Below, piece after piece: positions 1-9,099 of a stretch of DNA of 38,753 nt. Source of the DNA: Micromonospora yasonensis (lineage in GTDB: Bacteria; Actinomycetota; Actinomycetes; Mycobacteriales; Micromonosporaceae); assembly GCF_026013475.1 (NCBI RefSeq), contig NZ_JAPDPH010000048.1:1-38753 (forward strand), in the 5' to 3' direction. How positions within the stretch are numbered: position 1 is the stretch's first letter; each line of letters starts with the position of its first letter. A program made the translations under genes and the position numbers. The notes beneath the pieces are model-generated. The model was given only the letters and a program-made list of their open reading frames with translations. It did not search any database and was not told the DNA's origin.

Positions 1-1947
1 TACGAGGGCGACGCGCCCCTGGCCGAGCGGCGGGCCGCCGCCCTGGCCCTCGACTCGGCCCTGCTCGGCGAGCTGCTCGGCCGGGTCGACCTGCGGGAGC
101 TGCTCGACCCGGCGGTGCTCGCCGAGACCGAGCGGCAGCTGCGCTGGTCGACCGAGCAGCGCCGGCCCCGCGACGCGGAGGACGTGGTCGAGCTGCTCCG
201 GGTGGTCGGCGACCTGAGCGAGGCCGAACTGGCCGAGCGGGGCGTACCGGGGGCGTGGTTGACCGAGCTGGCGGCGGCCCGGCGGGTGCTGCGGGTCCGC
301 ATCGCCGGTGAGGAGCGCTGGGTGGTCGTGGAGGACGCGGCCCGGCTGCGCGACGCGCTCGGCGTGGCGCTGCCGGTCGGGGTGGCCGAGGCGTACCTGG
401 CGCCGGTGGCCGACCCGCTCGGCGACCTGGTCGCCCGGTACGCGAAGACCCACGGCCCGTTCGCGGCAGCCACCTGCGCCGCCCGGTTCGGGCTCGGGGT
501 GTTCGTGGTCGAGCAGGCGCTGCGCCGGCTCGCCGCCACCGGGCGGGTGGTCTCCGGCGAGTTCGCCCCGGACAGCGTCGGCACCCAGTGGTGCGACGCC
601 GAGGTGCTGCGCCTGCTGCGCCGCCGTTCCCTGGCCGCGCTGCGCCGGGAGATCGAGCCGGTGCCGCCGCGGGCGCTCGCCGGGTTCCTGCCCCGCTGGC
701 AGCAGGTCGGCTCGTCGGCCCGGGGCGTGGAGGCGCTCGCGGCCACGCTGGAGCAGTTGCAGGGCCTCGCGGTGCCCGCGTCCGCCCTGGAACGGCTGGT
801 GCTGTCCGCCCGGGTGGCCGACTACTCCCCCGCCCAGCTCGACGAGCTCTGCGCCAGCGGTGAGGTGGTCTGGGCCGGGTCCGGGGCGATCTCCGGCGGG
901 GACGGCTGGGTCACCGTGGCGTACGCCGACAGCGCGCCGCTGCTGCTGCCGCCGCCGGACGAGGCGCTGGCGCTGACCCCGCTGCACGAGGCCGTGCTGG
1001 CGGCGCTCGACGACGGGCAGGCGCTCTTCTTCCGCTCGCTGTCCGACCGGGTCGGCTCCACCGACGACACCGCCCTGGCCGCCGCCGTCTGGGACCTGGT
1101 CTGGGCCGGGCACCTGACCAACGACACCCTCGCCCCGCTGCGGGCCGTGCTCGGCGGCGGTGGGGCCCACCGCGCCCGGCCGTCCGCCCCGCGTACCCGC
1201 TACCGCCGGCCCGGCCGGGTGGCGCTGCCCAGCCGGGGCGGGCCACCCACCGTGGCCGGACGCTGGTCCCGGCTGCCCGAGCGGGACCTCGACCCGACCC
1301 GCCGGGCCGCCGCCCTCGCCGACCTGCTGCTCGAGCGGCACGGCGTGGTCACCCGGGGCGCGGTCATGGCCGAGCAGGTGCCCGGCGGCTTCGCCGCCGT
1401 CTACCCGGTGCTGTCCGCACTGGAGGAACGCGGGGCGGCCCGGCGCGGCTACTTCGTCGAGGGGCTGGGCGCGGCCCAGTTCGCGGTGCCCGGGGCGGTC
1501 GACCGGCTCCGTGCCCTGGCCGACCCGGCCGACGAGGGCCGGGGGCGGGGCACCGGCCCCACCGTGGTGCTCGCCGCCACCGATCCGGCCAACCCGTACG
1601 GCGCGGCGCTGCCCTGGCCGGAACGGGTGGTCGACTCGGGCGACGGGGCGGCCCCGGCGACCGGGCACCGGGCCGGGCGCAAGGCCGGGGCGCTGGTCGT
1701 CCTGGTCGGCGGTGACCTGGTGCTCTACGTGGAACGCGGCGGCCGGACCATCCTGTCCTTCACCGACGACACCGACGCCCTCGCGGCCGCCGGCAAGGCG
1801 CTGGCCGACGCGGTGCACTCGGGAGCGCTCGGCGCGATCTCGGTGGAACGCGCCGACGGCGAGGCGGTGCGCTCCTCGCCGCTGCGCGACGCGCTCACCG
1901 CCGCCGGCTTCCGTGCCACCCCCCGCGGCCTACGCCTCCGCGGCTGA
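1..1947 (+). CDS. lhr: Lhr-type ATP-dependent helicase, C-terminal part (5' end outside window)
   Basis: The reading frame is open from base 1, so this is the last 648 residues of a longer protein; full-length Lhr proteins are about 1500 residues. No helicase motifs (Walker A, DEAH) are present, as expected because they lie in the missing N-terminal half. The visible part is rich in winged-helix-like segments, for example around residues 145-185, and matches the Lhr C-terminal region. In the family, the core is a 3'-5' single-stranded-DNA translocase that unwinds RNA:DNA hybrids. The C-terminal domain forms tandem winged helices plus a beta-barrel resembling AlkZ glycosylases, and uracil-glycosylase activity has been reported for some members. 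An Nei glycosylase gene lies 1.7 kb downstream on the same strand; in mycobacteria lhr and nei are adjacent. Identity is inferred from overall resemblance and this context. Confidence 0.85.
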   Translation, partial: YEGDAPLAERRAAALALDSALLGELLGRVDLRELLDPAVLAETERQLRWSTEQRRPRDAEDVVELLRVVGDLSEAELAERGVPGAWLTELAAARRVLRVRIAGEERWVVVEDAARLRDALGVALPVGVAEAYLAPVADPLGDLVARYAKTHGPFAAATCAARFGLGVFVVEQALRRLAATGRVVSGEFAPDSVGTQWCDAEVLRLLRRRSLAALRREIEPVPPRALAGFLPRWQQVGSSARGVEALAATLEQLQGLAVPASALERLVLSARVADYSPAQLDELCASGEVVWAGSGAISGGDGWVTVAYADSAPLLLPPPDEALALTPLHEAVLAALDDGQALFFRSLSDRVGSTDDTALAAAVWDLVWAGHLTNDTLAPLRAVLGGGGAHRARPSAPRTRYRRPGRVALPSRGGPPTVAGRWSRLPERDLDPTRRAAALADLLLERHGVVTRGAVMAEQVPGGFAAVYPVLSALEERGAARRGYFVEGLGAAQFAVPGAVDRLRALADPADEGRGRGTGPTVVLAATDPANPYGAALPWPERVVDSGDGAAPATGHRAGRKAGALVVLVGGDLVLYVERGGRTILSFTDDTDALAAAGKALADAVHSGALGAISVERADGEAVRSSPLRDALTAAGFRATPRGLRLRG

Positions 1948-2007
1948 CGCCGCCGACGGCATCCCGCTCCGCGACGGGCTGCGGTGGGAACGCCGGCTGA
2001 CCCCGAT

Positions 2008-2556
2008 TCAGGCGAGCTTGGCGAGCACCCCGTCGTAACGCTTCCGCTCGGTGGCGGAGGTCTTCGTGCCGAGGTAGTTGAGCACCACCGCGCCCTTGCG
2101 GTAGGAGTCCGTCCCCCAGACCTCGGTCTGGTTGCTGGCGCTCGCCTCGTCCGGGAAGACGTACACCGAGACGGCGTCCGTGGCGATCAGCTGGGCGCAG
2201 CCGATGCCGAGGCCGTCCGGCCCGCAGTCCGTGGACCGGTCCCGGATGTTCGGCACCGCCAGCCCGGCGGCCTTGAACGCGTCGACCACCTTCCGGGCGG
2301 ACGGCGTGCCGGCGGGCTTGGTCGGCATGGTGAACGGCGGGGTGGACGGGCTCTCGGTCGGGCGGGCCTTCGGGCGCCCCGGCCCGGCGGTGGCCGGCGC
2401 CTCGCCCGGCGTGGCCGCGCTGGTGGCCGGCGCCTCGGACCGGCCGTCCGCCGAGGCGCCGCGGTCCTTCTCGCCGGAGTCCTTGCCACAGGCGGTCAGC
2501 CCGAGGGCGATGAGGACGGTGGCGGCGGCCGACAGGAGGCGGAGGCGGTTCGTCAC
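2008..2556 (-). CDS. putative lipoprotein of unknown function
   Basis: The product is 182 residues from a GTG start. This start is chosen because it puts a short basic region and hydrophobic stretch directly before a lipobox ending LTAC; an upstream ATG at 2607 would add 17 residues that do not look like a signal peptide. After the predicted lipidated Cys there is a low-complexity linker of about 60 residues rich in Ala, Pro, Thr, Glu and Gly. A compact C-terminal domain of about 100 residues follows, with two Cys residues (DCGPDGLGIGC) that could form a disulfide. The protein should be anchored to the outer face of the membrane. I do not recognise a family. It is on the opposite strand to lhr and the adenosyltransferase gene, so it is probably transcribed alone. 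Confidence 0.75.
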   Translation of the reverse strand: MTNRLRLLSAAATVLIALGLTACGKDSGEKDRGASADGRSEAPATSAATPGEAPATAGPGRPKARPTESPSTPPFTMPTKPAGTPSARKVVDAFKAAGLAVPNIRDRSTDCGPDGLGIGCAQLIATDAVSVYVFPDEASASNQTEVWGTDSYRKGAVVLNYLGTKTSATERKRYDGVLAKLA

Positions 2557-2752
2557 TTCGGCAGTGTGCCGAACGGCGGGCCGGGCCGGCACCGGCCGGT
2601 CGGCCACCGATGCCGCTCCGTGGTGTCCGGTTCACCCACCGGAGCCGAACCACGGCGCTCCCTCGCCGCCGGTCTCCTCGGTCCCGGGGAGCAGCGCCCA
2701 CCGGCCGTGGAGGTGGGAGAGCGGCCGGCGGGTCGGCCGATAGCCTTCCGGC

Positions 2753-3538
2753 ATGGCCCGGACCACCTGGATCTCGCTGACCACCGACTACGGTCTCGCC
2801 GACGGGTTCGTGGCGGCCTGCCACGGCGTCCTCGCCCGGCTCGCCCCGGCCGCCCGGGTGATCGACGTGACCCACCTGGTTCCGCCGGCGGACGTCCGCC
2901 GGGGTGCGGCGGTGCTCGCGCAGGCCGTGCCGTACCTCCCGGAGGGGGTGCACGTGGCGGTGGTCGACCCGGGCGTCGGCACCAGCCGCCGGGGAATCGG
3001 CCTCGCCAGCCCGGGCGGGCTGCTCGTCGGGCCGGACAACGGGCTGCTGCTCGACGCCGCCACGGCGCTCGGCGGGATCACGGCCGCGGTCGAGCTGACC
3101 AACCCGGCGTGGCTGACACCTACGGTCTCCCGCACCTTCCACGGCCGGGACGTCTTCGCGCCGGTCGCGGCCCGGCTCGCGCTCGGCGTACCGCTCGCCG
3201 AGGCCGGCCCGGCAGTGGATCCGGCGGCGCTGGTCCGCCTGCCCACGCCGGTGGTCCGCCGCACCGACGACGGGTTCGCCGCCGAGGTGCTCACCGTGGA
3301 CCACTTCGGCAACGTCCAGCTCGCCGCCCCGGCCGGCCTCCTCGACGGGCTTCCGGAACAGGTCCGGGTGGCCGGCCGGACGGCGGTGCGCGGGCGCACC
3401 TTCGGCGACGCCGCCGTTGGGGAACTGGTGGTGTACCCGGACTCCGCCGGCCTGGTCGCCGTCGCGGTCAACACCGGCCGGGCGGTCGACCGGCTCGGCG
3501 TACGCCCGGGGGAGGTCGTGCCGGTCGACGGCTCCTGA
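2753..3538 (+). CDS. SAM hydroxide adenosyltransferase (DUF62 family)
   Basis: The 261-residue protein matches the S-adenosyl-L-methionine hydroxide adenosyltransferase family, relatives of fluorinase and chlorinase, which use water to convert SAM to adenosine and methionine. Visible family signatures are the N-terminal TTDYG segment with its substrate-binding Asp, VDPGVGT followed by an Arg, GPDNG near residue 86, FHGRDVFAP near residue 127, and DHFGNVQ in the C-terminal domain. The Asp, Arg and His of the conserved triad of the hydroxide-type enzymes are all present, which argues for hydrolysis rather than halogenation. Length is typical. The ATG start has only a weak ribosome binding site. 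Its cellular role in bacteria is unsettled; it may help dispose of or control SAM. Confidence 0.9.
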   Translation: MARTTWISLTTDYGLADGFVAACHGVLARLAPAARVIDVTHLVPPADVRRGAAVLAQAVPYLPEGVHVAVVDPGVGTSRRGIGLASPGGLLVGPDNGLLLDAATALGGITAAVELTNPAWLTPTVSRTFHGRDVFAPVAARLALGVPLAEAGPAVDPAALVRLPTPVVRRTDDGFAAEVLTVDHFGNVQLAAPAGLLDGLPEQVRVAGRTAVRGRTFGDAAVGELVVYPDSAGLVAVAVNTGRAVDRLGVRPGEVVPVDGS

Positions 3539-3630
3539 GCGCGCACCGCCGGCCGAACGGCGACGTCGTCCGCGGATCCGGCGGCGGGTCGCCAGGAGAT
3601 CCGGGGGAGCTCGGGAGAGAGGATGGACAG

Positions 3631-4473
3631 GTGCCCGAAGGCGACACCGTCTGGAACACCGCCCGCGTCCTCCAGCGCGCCCTGGCCGGCTCCCGGCTCA
3701 CCGGCTCGGACTTCCGGGTACCGCAGCTCGCGGCGACCGACCTGGCCGGCTGGACCGTGCGCGAATCGGCCAGCCGGGGCAAGCACCTGCTGCTCCGGCT
3801 CACCGCCCCGCCCGAGGCCGCCGGGCCGCCGGCCGGGGCGGCCGCCGCCCGCCCCGACGCGGCCGGGCGGGACTGGACGCTGCACTCGCACCTGCGGATG
3901 GACGGCGCCTGGCGGGCGTACGCCCCGGGCGAGCGCTGGGCCGGACGTCCCGCGCACCTGATCCGGGTGGTGCTCCGCTCCCCCGGCGCGGTCGCGGTCG
4001 GCTACCACCTGCACGAGCTGGCGCTGATCCCGACCGCCGAGGAGGAGTCGCTGGTCGGCCACCTCGGGCCGGACCTGCTCGGCCCGGACTGGGACCCGGA
4101 CGAGGCGGTCCGCCGGCTCGCCGCCCACCCGGACCAGACCATCGGCGAGGCGCTGCTGGACCAGCGCAACCTGGCCGGCGTGGGCAATCTCTACAAGTGC
4201 GAGGTGCTCTTCCTGCGCGGGATCTCCCCGTGGACGCCGGTCCGCGCGGTGCCCGACCTGGCCGGCACCGTCGCCCTCGCGCACCGGCTGCTGGCCGCCA
4301 ACCGGGGCCGCTGGACGCAGAGCACCACCGGCTCGCTGCACCGGGGGCAGACCAGCTACGTGTACGGCCGCCAGGCCCAGCCCTGCCGGCGCTGCGGCAC
4401 CGCCGTTCGCAAGGAGGAACTGGGCGACCGGGTCACCTACTGGTGCCCGGCCTGCCAGCCGGAGCGCCGCTGA
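3631..4473 (+). CDS. nei: Nei/Fpg-type DNA glycosylase-AP lyase (endonuclease VIII, Nei2-like)
   Basis: The 280-residue product is a base-excision-repair glycosylase of the Fpg/Nei family. The GTG start is fixed by the mature N-terminus PEGDTV, where Pro2 (after Met removal) is the catalytic nucleophile and Glu3 the acid; an AGAGGA ribosome site lies 7 bases upstream. The helix-two-turn-helix region around QRNLAGVGNLYKCEVLF and a C-terminal zinc finger of the CxxC...CxxC type (CRRCGT ... CPAC) complete the fold. The PEGDTVW start resembles the Nei2 group of actinobacteria, which removes oxidised pyrimidines, more than Fpg. It follows the adenosyltransferase gene by 92 bases on the same strand. 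Lhr and Nei are neighbours in other actinobacteria, which suggests a shared repair role. Confidence 0.93.
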   Translation: MPEGDTVWNTARVLQRALAGSRLTGSDFRVPQLAATDLAGWTVRESASRGKHLLLRLTAPPEAAGPPAGAAAARPDAAGRDWTLHSHLRMDGAWRAYAPGERWAGRPAHLIRVVLRSPGAVAVGYHLHELALIPTAEEESLVGHLGPDLLGPDWDPDEAVRRLAAHPDQTIGEALLDQRNLAGVGNLYKCEVLFLRGISPWTPVRAVPDLAGTVALAHRLLAANRGRWTQSTTGSLHRGQTSYVYGRQAQPCRRCGTAVRKEELGDRVTYWCPACQPERR

Positions 4474-4480
4474 CAGCGGG

Positions 4481-4507
4481 CCGGTCCGTGGAACTTCCAC
4501 GAACCGG
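4481..4507. terminator. 27-nt near-perfect hairpin after nei
   Basis: The 13-base arms CCGGTCCGTGGAA and TTCCACGAACCGG differ from perfect complementarity at one position and flank a single central C. It begins 8 bases after the nei stop. No T-run follows, so it may be an intrinsic-type terminator of the GC-rich actinobacterial kind, or an operator upstream of the laccase-like gene at 4658. Confidence 0.5.
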
Positions 4508-4657
4508 CAAGATCCCCCCAAGATACGGACGATTGGGTACTTCCCTCCCGCCGGCCGGCGTCGCATGCTGCGGTGGAGTGCTCGCTGATCGTCAGCAGCG
4601 CGCACGCCCGCAACCCCGGGGGGTGGCGGCCGGCGCGCGCCGATCCCGGGGGGAGCC

Positions 4658-7600
4658 ATGGCCCTGTTCCGCAGATTCCGGCCGGGCTGGGCGGACCGTG
4701 CCGCCCGGACCACCGAGGACCACGCGCCGACCGTGCCCGTCGCCCGGACGGCCGAGGAGGCGGCCGGGCCGGTGCCCACCAGCCTCGACCCGGCGGCCGT
4801 GCCGCGCTGCTTCGGCCCGGTGCCGAACTTCGCCGGGTCACCGCTGCCGGCGCCGGACCCGGACGGCCATCCGGTGCCCGGCACCGGCATCCGCAAGTTC
4901 GTCGACGCGCTGCCGCTGCCCGGCCCACTCCCCACCCCCGGGCTCGGCGCCCGGCTGCCGGTGGCCGTGCCCGACATCATCACCTGGCCGGGCTGCGACT
5001 ACTACGAGATCGGCCTGCAGGAGTACACCCAGCGGCTGCACCGGGACCTGCCGGCCACCCGGCTGCGCGGCTACCGCCAGCTCAACCTCGGCACCGGCCC
5101 CGCCGGGCACAACACGGTCAGCCCCCCGGACCGGCCGTGGTACCTCGGGCCGGTGATCATGGCCCGGCGGGGGCGACCGGTCCGGGTCAAGTTCATCAAC
5201 CAGCTCCCCACCGGACGGGCCGGCGAACTCTTCCTGCCGGTCGACGAGACCCTCGACGGCGCCGGCATCGGACCGCTGGACGGCCCGGCGCCGTACCCGC
5301 AGAACCGGGCGGTGCCGCACCTGGCCGGGGCACAGACCGCCTGGATCAGCGCCGGCAATCCGTGGCAGTGGGTCACCCCGGCGGGCGAGATCACCCCGTA
5401 CCCGGTCGGGGTGGGGGTGACGCCGGTGCCGGACATGCCGCCGCCGGGCGCCGGGGCCACCACGCTCTACTTCCCGAACGACCAGAGCGGGCGGCTGATG
5501 TGGCTGCACGACAACACCCTCGGCCTGTCCCGGCTCACCGTCTACGCCGGGCAGCTCGCGCTCTATCTGCTGACCGATCCGGCCGAGGAGCGGCTGGTCG
5601 AGGACGCGGTGCTGCCGGCCGACCAGCTCCCGCTGGTGATCCAGGACAAGACCTTCGTGCCGGACGACGCCCAGCTCGCCGCACAGGACCCGACCTGGGA
5701 CCGGGACCGCTGGGGCGCCAAGGGCAACCTCTGGCACCCGCACGTCTACCAGCCCCGGCAGAACCCCTACCGGAGCACCGGCGGCAACCCCACCGGCCGC
5801 TGGGACTACGGCCCGTGGACGCACGACCCGGACGGCGGCGCCAGCCCCTGGGTGGCCCCGGTGCCGAACCCGCACCACGACCCGGTCACCGAGCCGGACG
5901 AGCCGCCGCTCGCGCCGGGCGTACCGCACCCGTCGGCGGTGCCCGCGGCGTACGGGGACACCCCGCTGGTCAACGGGGTGGCCTACCCGTACCTGGAGGT
6001 GGAGCCGCGGGCGTACCGGTTCCGGATCCTCAACGCCTGCGCGGACCGCAGCCTCAACCTCCAGCTCTACCGGGCCTGCTCGGACGAACCGATGTGGACC
6101 ACGGACGGCGCCGCCGGCGAGCCGGAGGCCGGCGAGGTGCCGATGGTCGAGGCGGTACGCGCGGCCGGGCGGCCGGCGTACTGGCCCACCGACGGGCGCG
6201 AGGGCGGGGTGCCCGACCCGCGCGCCGCCGGCCCGGACCTGATCCAGATCGGCAACGAGGCCGGCCTGCTGCCCGCCCCGGTGGTGCTGGTCAACCGCCC
6301 GATCGGCTTCCGGTACGACCGGCAGGACCCGGCCGTGCTCAACGTGGACGGGCAGACCCTGCTGCTCGCCCCCGGGGAACGGGCCGACGTCGTGGTGGAC
6401 TTCGCCACCGTCCCCCCGGGCAGCAACCTGATCCTCTACAACGACTGCCCGGCCCCGCTGCCCCGGCTCGACCCCCGCTACGACCACCACACCGACGCCC
6501 CGGACCGCACCGCGACCGGCGGGCTGCCCCCCGCCCGGCCCGGGTACGGCCCGAACACCCGAACCCTGCTCCAGTTCCGGGTGGCCGGCACCCCGGCCGC
6601 GCCGTACGACCGGGACCGGCTGGCCGCCCGCCTCCCCGGCGCCTACGCGGAGAGCCAGCGGCCGCCGATCGTGCCGCAGCCGGCGTACGACGCGGCGTTC
6701 GGCACCCGTACGCCCCGGGAGACCCTGGTGCCGGCCCACGCCACCTCGGTCACCTTCACCCCGGCCGGGGCGGTCGCCCCGGTGACCCTGCCGCTCGCCG
6801 TCAAGTCGGTGGGCCAGGTCTTCGAGCCCCGGCACGGCCGGGCGGTGGGCCGGCTCGGCGTCGGTCACCCGCTCGCCGGGCCGATCACCCCGGGCACCCT
6901 GCCGCTCGGGCCGGTCGACCCGGCCACCGAGGTGCTGTACGTGGCCGACCCCACCGCGCCGGTCGGCGGGCCCACCGACGGCACCCAGCTCTGGCGGATC
7001 GTGGGGGACGCGCCGACCACCCACCCCGTCCACGTCGAGGGCTGCGACCTGCAGCTGGTCAACCGGGTCGGCTGGGACGGCGCGATCCGCCCGCCTGACC
7101 CCGGCGAGCTGGGCTGGAAGGAGACCGTCCGGGTGAACCCGCGGGAGGACCTGATCGTGGCGCTGCGCCCGATCCCGCCCAGCCTGCCCTTCAAGATCGG
7201 CGACAGCGTCCGCCTGCTCGACCCGGCCCGGCCGGCCGGCGTACGGCTCGACGCCAGCCCGGTCAGCCCGGTCGACGGGCGGCCGGCGACGGTGGTCAAC
7301 CAGCTGGTCAACCTGGGCTGGGAGTACCGCTGGCAGACCCGGGCGGCGGGGCTGCGCGACCAGGGCATGATCCGGCCGCTGGTGCTCCGCGTCGCGCCCC
7401 GGGCGCCGACCGGGCTGACCGCCACCCCGGCGCCCGGCTCGGCCACCGCGCTGCCGGCCATCGCGCTGGCCTGGACGGGCAACGGCAGCCGCCCGCCGGC
7501 CACCAGCCACCTGCTGCAACGGGCCACCGACGCCGGCTTCACCAGCGGACTCACCGAGATCACCGTGGCGGCCACCGCCACCCGGTACACCGATGCGACG

Positions 7601-8269
7601 GTGATCCCCGGGATCACCTACCACTACCGGATCCGGGCGGAGAACGCGGTGAGCTGCTCGGCCTGGTCGAACAGCATCCCCGCCGCGGTGCGGCTCACCG
7701 CCCCGGCGAAGCTGACCGCCGCGGTGCCGCCGGCCGCGCCGCTGCGGGTCGCGCTGCGCTGGGCGAACCGCTCGTTCGCCACCGGGGTGGACGTGCAGCG
7801 GGCGACCAACCCGACGTTCACCAGCGGCCCGGGGACCACCGCCGTCACGGTCGGCGACGCCCACGTCGACCCGGCGGTCGCCCCGGACACCACGTACTAC
7901 TACCGGGTACGCACCACGTACCTGGGCGCGGCCTCAGCCTGGTCCACAGTGGCCACGGTGACCACCCCGCCCCAGCCGGGGGTCCCGACGGCGGTCAGCG
8001 CCAGCGCGAGCGCGCCCGCGCCGGACACCGCCCTGGTGATCGTGAGCTGGGCGGCCGGGATCCCGACCGGCGCGGGCTCCGGCTTCGTGGTGCAACGGGC
8101 GACCGATCCGGGGTTCACCCGGGGGGTGGAGAACTTCACCGTCACCGGCCGGGGATTCACCAACACCGGCCTGGCCCGGGGCGCCACCTACCACTACCGG
8201 ATCCGCGCGTACAACGTGGTCGGCACCTCCCCCTGGACCGCCCCGATCGCGGTCACCACCCCGCCCTGA
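4658..8269 (+). CDS. CotA-like multicopper oxidase homologue with degenerate copper sites, fused to three fibronectin III domains
   Basis: This protein has 1203 residues; ATG is preceded by GGGGGGAG. Residues about 75-910 align with CotA spore-coat laccases: KFVDALPLP, a YYEIG...LHRDLPATRLRGY segment, PYLEVEPRAYRFRILNA, IQIGNEAGLLP and LAPGERADVVVDF. The copper motifs are altered. HLHG is H221-L-A-G, HDH is H284-D-N, HPxHxH is H789-P-V-H-V-E, and the WHCHxxxH segment is W892-Q-T-R-A-A-G-L, while the axial Met (M904) is kept. By homology with CotA, five of eight trinuclear-cluster His and the type-1 Cys and His are gone, so oxidase activity is unlikely. Residues 913-1203 form three FN3 repeats, each with a QRAT(D/N)xxFT(S/R)G motif. 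No signal peptide or TM segment is visible. A structural or coat-like binding role is my inference. Confidence 0.88.
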   Translation: MALFRRFRPGWADRAARTTEDHAPTVPVARTAEEAAGPVPTSLDPAAVPRCFGPVPNFAGSPLPAPDPDGHPVPGTGIRKFVDALPLPGPLPTPGLGARLPVAVPDIITWPGCDYYEIGLQEYTQRLHRDLPATRLRGYRQLNLGTGPAGHNTVSPPDRPWYLGPVIMARRGRPVRVKFINQLPTGRAGELFLPVDETLDGAGIGPLDGPAPYPQNRAVPHLAGAQTAWISAGNPWQWVTPAGEITPYPVGVGVTPVPDMPPPGAGATTLYFPNDQSGRLMWLHDNTLGLSRLTVYAGQLALYLLTDPAEERLVEDAVLPADQLPLVIQDKTFVPDDAQLAAQDPTWDRDRWGAKGNLWHPHVYQPRQNPYRSTGGNPTGRWDYGPWTHDPDGGASPWVAPVPNPHHDPVTEPDEPPLAPGVPHPSAVPAAYGDTPLVNGVAYPYLEVEPRAYRFRILNACADRSLNLQLYRACSDEPMWTTDGAAGEPEAGEVPMVEAVRAAGRPAYWPTDGREGGVPDPRAAGPDLIQIGNEAGLLPAPVVLVNRPIGFRYDRQDPAVLNVDGQTLLLAPGERADVVVDFATVPPGSNLILYNDCPAPLPRLDPRYDHHTDAPDRTATGGLPPARPGYGPNTRTLLQFRVAGTPAAPYDRDRLAARLPGAYAESQRPPIVPQPAYDAAFGTRTPRETLVPAHATSVTFTPAGAVAPVTLPLAVKSVGQVFEPRHGRAVGRLGVGHPLAGPITPGTLPLGPVDPATEVLYVADPTAPVGGPTDGTQLWRIVGDAPTTHPVHVEGCDLQLVNRVGWDGAIRPPDPGELGWKETVRVNPREDLIVALRPIPPSLPFKIGDSVRLLDPARPAGVRLDASPVSPVDGRPATVVNQLVNLGWEYRWQTRAAGLRDQGMIRPLVLRVAPRAPTGLTATPAPGSATALPAIALAWTGNGSRPPATSHLLQRATDAGFTSGLTEITVAATATRYTDATVIPGITYHYRIRAENAVSCSAWSNSIPAAVRLTAPAKLTAAVPPAAPLRVALRWANRSFATGVDVQRATNPTFTSGPGTTAVTVGDAHVDPAVAPDTTYYYRVRTTYLGAASAWSTVATVTTPPQPGVPTAVSASASAPAPDTALVIVSWAAGIPTGAGSGFVVQRATDPGFTRGVENFTVTGRGFTNTGLARGATYHYRIRAYNVVGTSPWTAPIAVTTPP

Positions 8270-8303
8270 CGACCGCCGGCGGTTCGGGGGCGGCCCGCGG
8301 GAG

Positions 8304-9083
8304 TCAGGGGGTGTGGAGGGGGGCGTGGGGGGTGCGGAGTTCGGCGAGGGCGGAGGCGACGCCGTGGAGGAGGTCCGTGGCCTCGGTGAGGCGGGCGGCG
8401 GCCGGGTGCTCGGTGGTCGGCCGGGCGTCCTCGGCGAGGTAACCGGCGGCGGCCACCACCAGCCGCTCGTACGCGGCCACCCCGCTGTCCAGCTGGGCGG
8501 CCAGCGCGCCGTGCGCCTCGGTGAGCGCCGCGCGGGCCTCGGCCGGGGCGAGCCGGAGGGCGCGTTCCACGCTGGCCACCCGGGCGGCGAGCTCGCGCAG
8601 GGACCGGTCGGCCTCGTCCGCCTCGCGGACCGCCGGCTCGGCCAGCCCGTCCAGCCGGCCGGCCATCCCGGCCAGGGTCAGCGACGCCCGGTCCAGCCGG
8701 GCCCAGGCCTGCGCCGCGCCGGTGCCGCGCAGCGCCAGGCGGGACCGGACCCGGCGTACCTCGGCCAGCACGCCCGGGCCGACGGGGAGCCGTTCCACCG
8801 CGGCGACCAGCCGGGCGCGGGAGCGGGCGGCGGCCTCGGCCGGGTCGAGGGCCGGCGGCGCCGGCACGGCGGCGAGGGCCCGCAGGTCGGCCCAGCGCCA
8901 GGCGGCCACCGCGATGGCGCTGCCCGCGGCGCCGGCCCAGACCGCGTCCGGCAGACCGAGCCCGGCGTACGGGGTCAGCACCGCTGCCGCCCCGCCGAGC
9001 CCGCCGGCCAGGACGCTCCACCGGCGTGCGGAGCGCCGCAGCCGGCGCAGTCGACGGAAGTGTCGCGCCCGCTCGTCCGCCAT
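8304..9083 (-). CDS. pspM: PspM-like phage-shock envelope-stress membrane protein
   Basis: The 259-residue protein has a very basic N-terminus (residues 1-20) and two hydrophobic segments at about 22-42 and 46-63. A long, Ala/Leu/Arg-rich, probably helical region follows (residues 75-250). It lies 16 bases after pspA and in the same direction, matching the mycobacterial order clgR-pspA-Rv2743c (pspM)-pspN. In mycobacteria this integral membrane protein takes part in the PspA envelope-stress system. The two N-terminal TM segments plus cytoplasmic coiled region fit that role. The call rests mainly on position and architecture, because the family is poorly conserved in sequence. No PspN-like gene follows; the next gene (laccase-like) converges from the other strand. 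Confidence 0.75.
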   Translation of the reverse strand: MADERARHFRRLRRLRRSARRWSVLAGGLGGAAAVLTPYAGLGLPDAVWAGAAGSAIAVAAWRWADLRALAAVPAPPALDPAEAAARSRARLVAAVERLPVGPGVLAEVRRVRSRLALRGTGAAQAWARLDRASLTLAGMAGRLDGLAEPAVREADEADRSLRELAARVASVERALRLAPAEARAALTEAHGALAAQLDSGVAAYERLVVAAAGYLAEDARPTTEHPAAARLTEATDLLHGVASALAELRTPHAPLHTP

Positions 9084-9099
9084 CGTGCCTCCCCGCGTC

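Noticed and set aside
4838..7864. Long antisense open frame of about 1000 codons across the laccase-like gene
   Set aside because: It mirrors the GC-rich coding strand, is rich in Arg, Gly and Pro without recognisable motifs, and the sense frame has clear homology.
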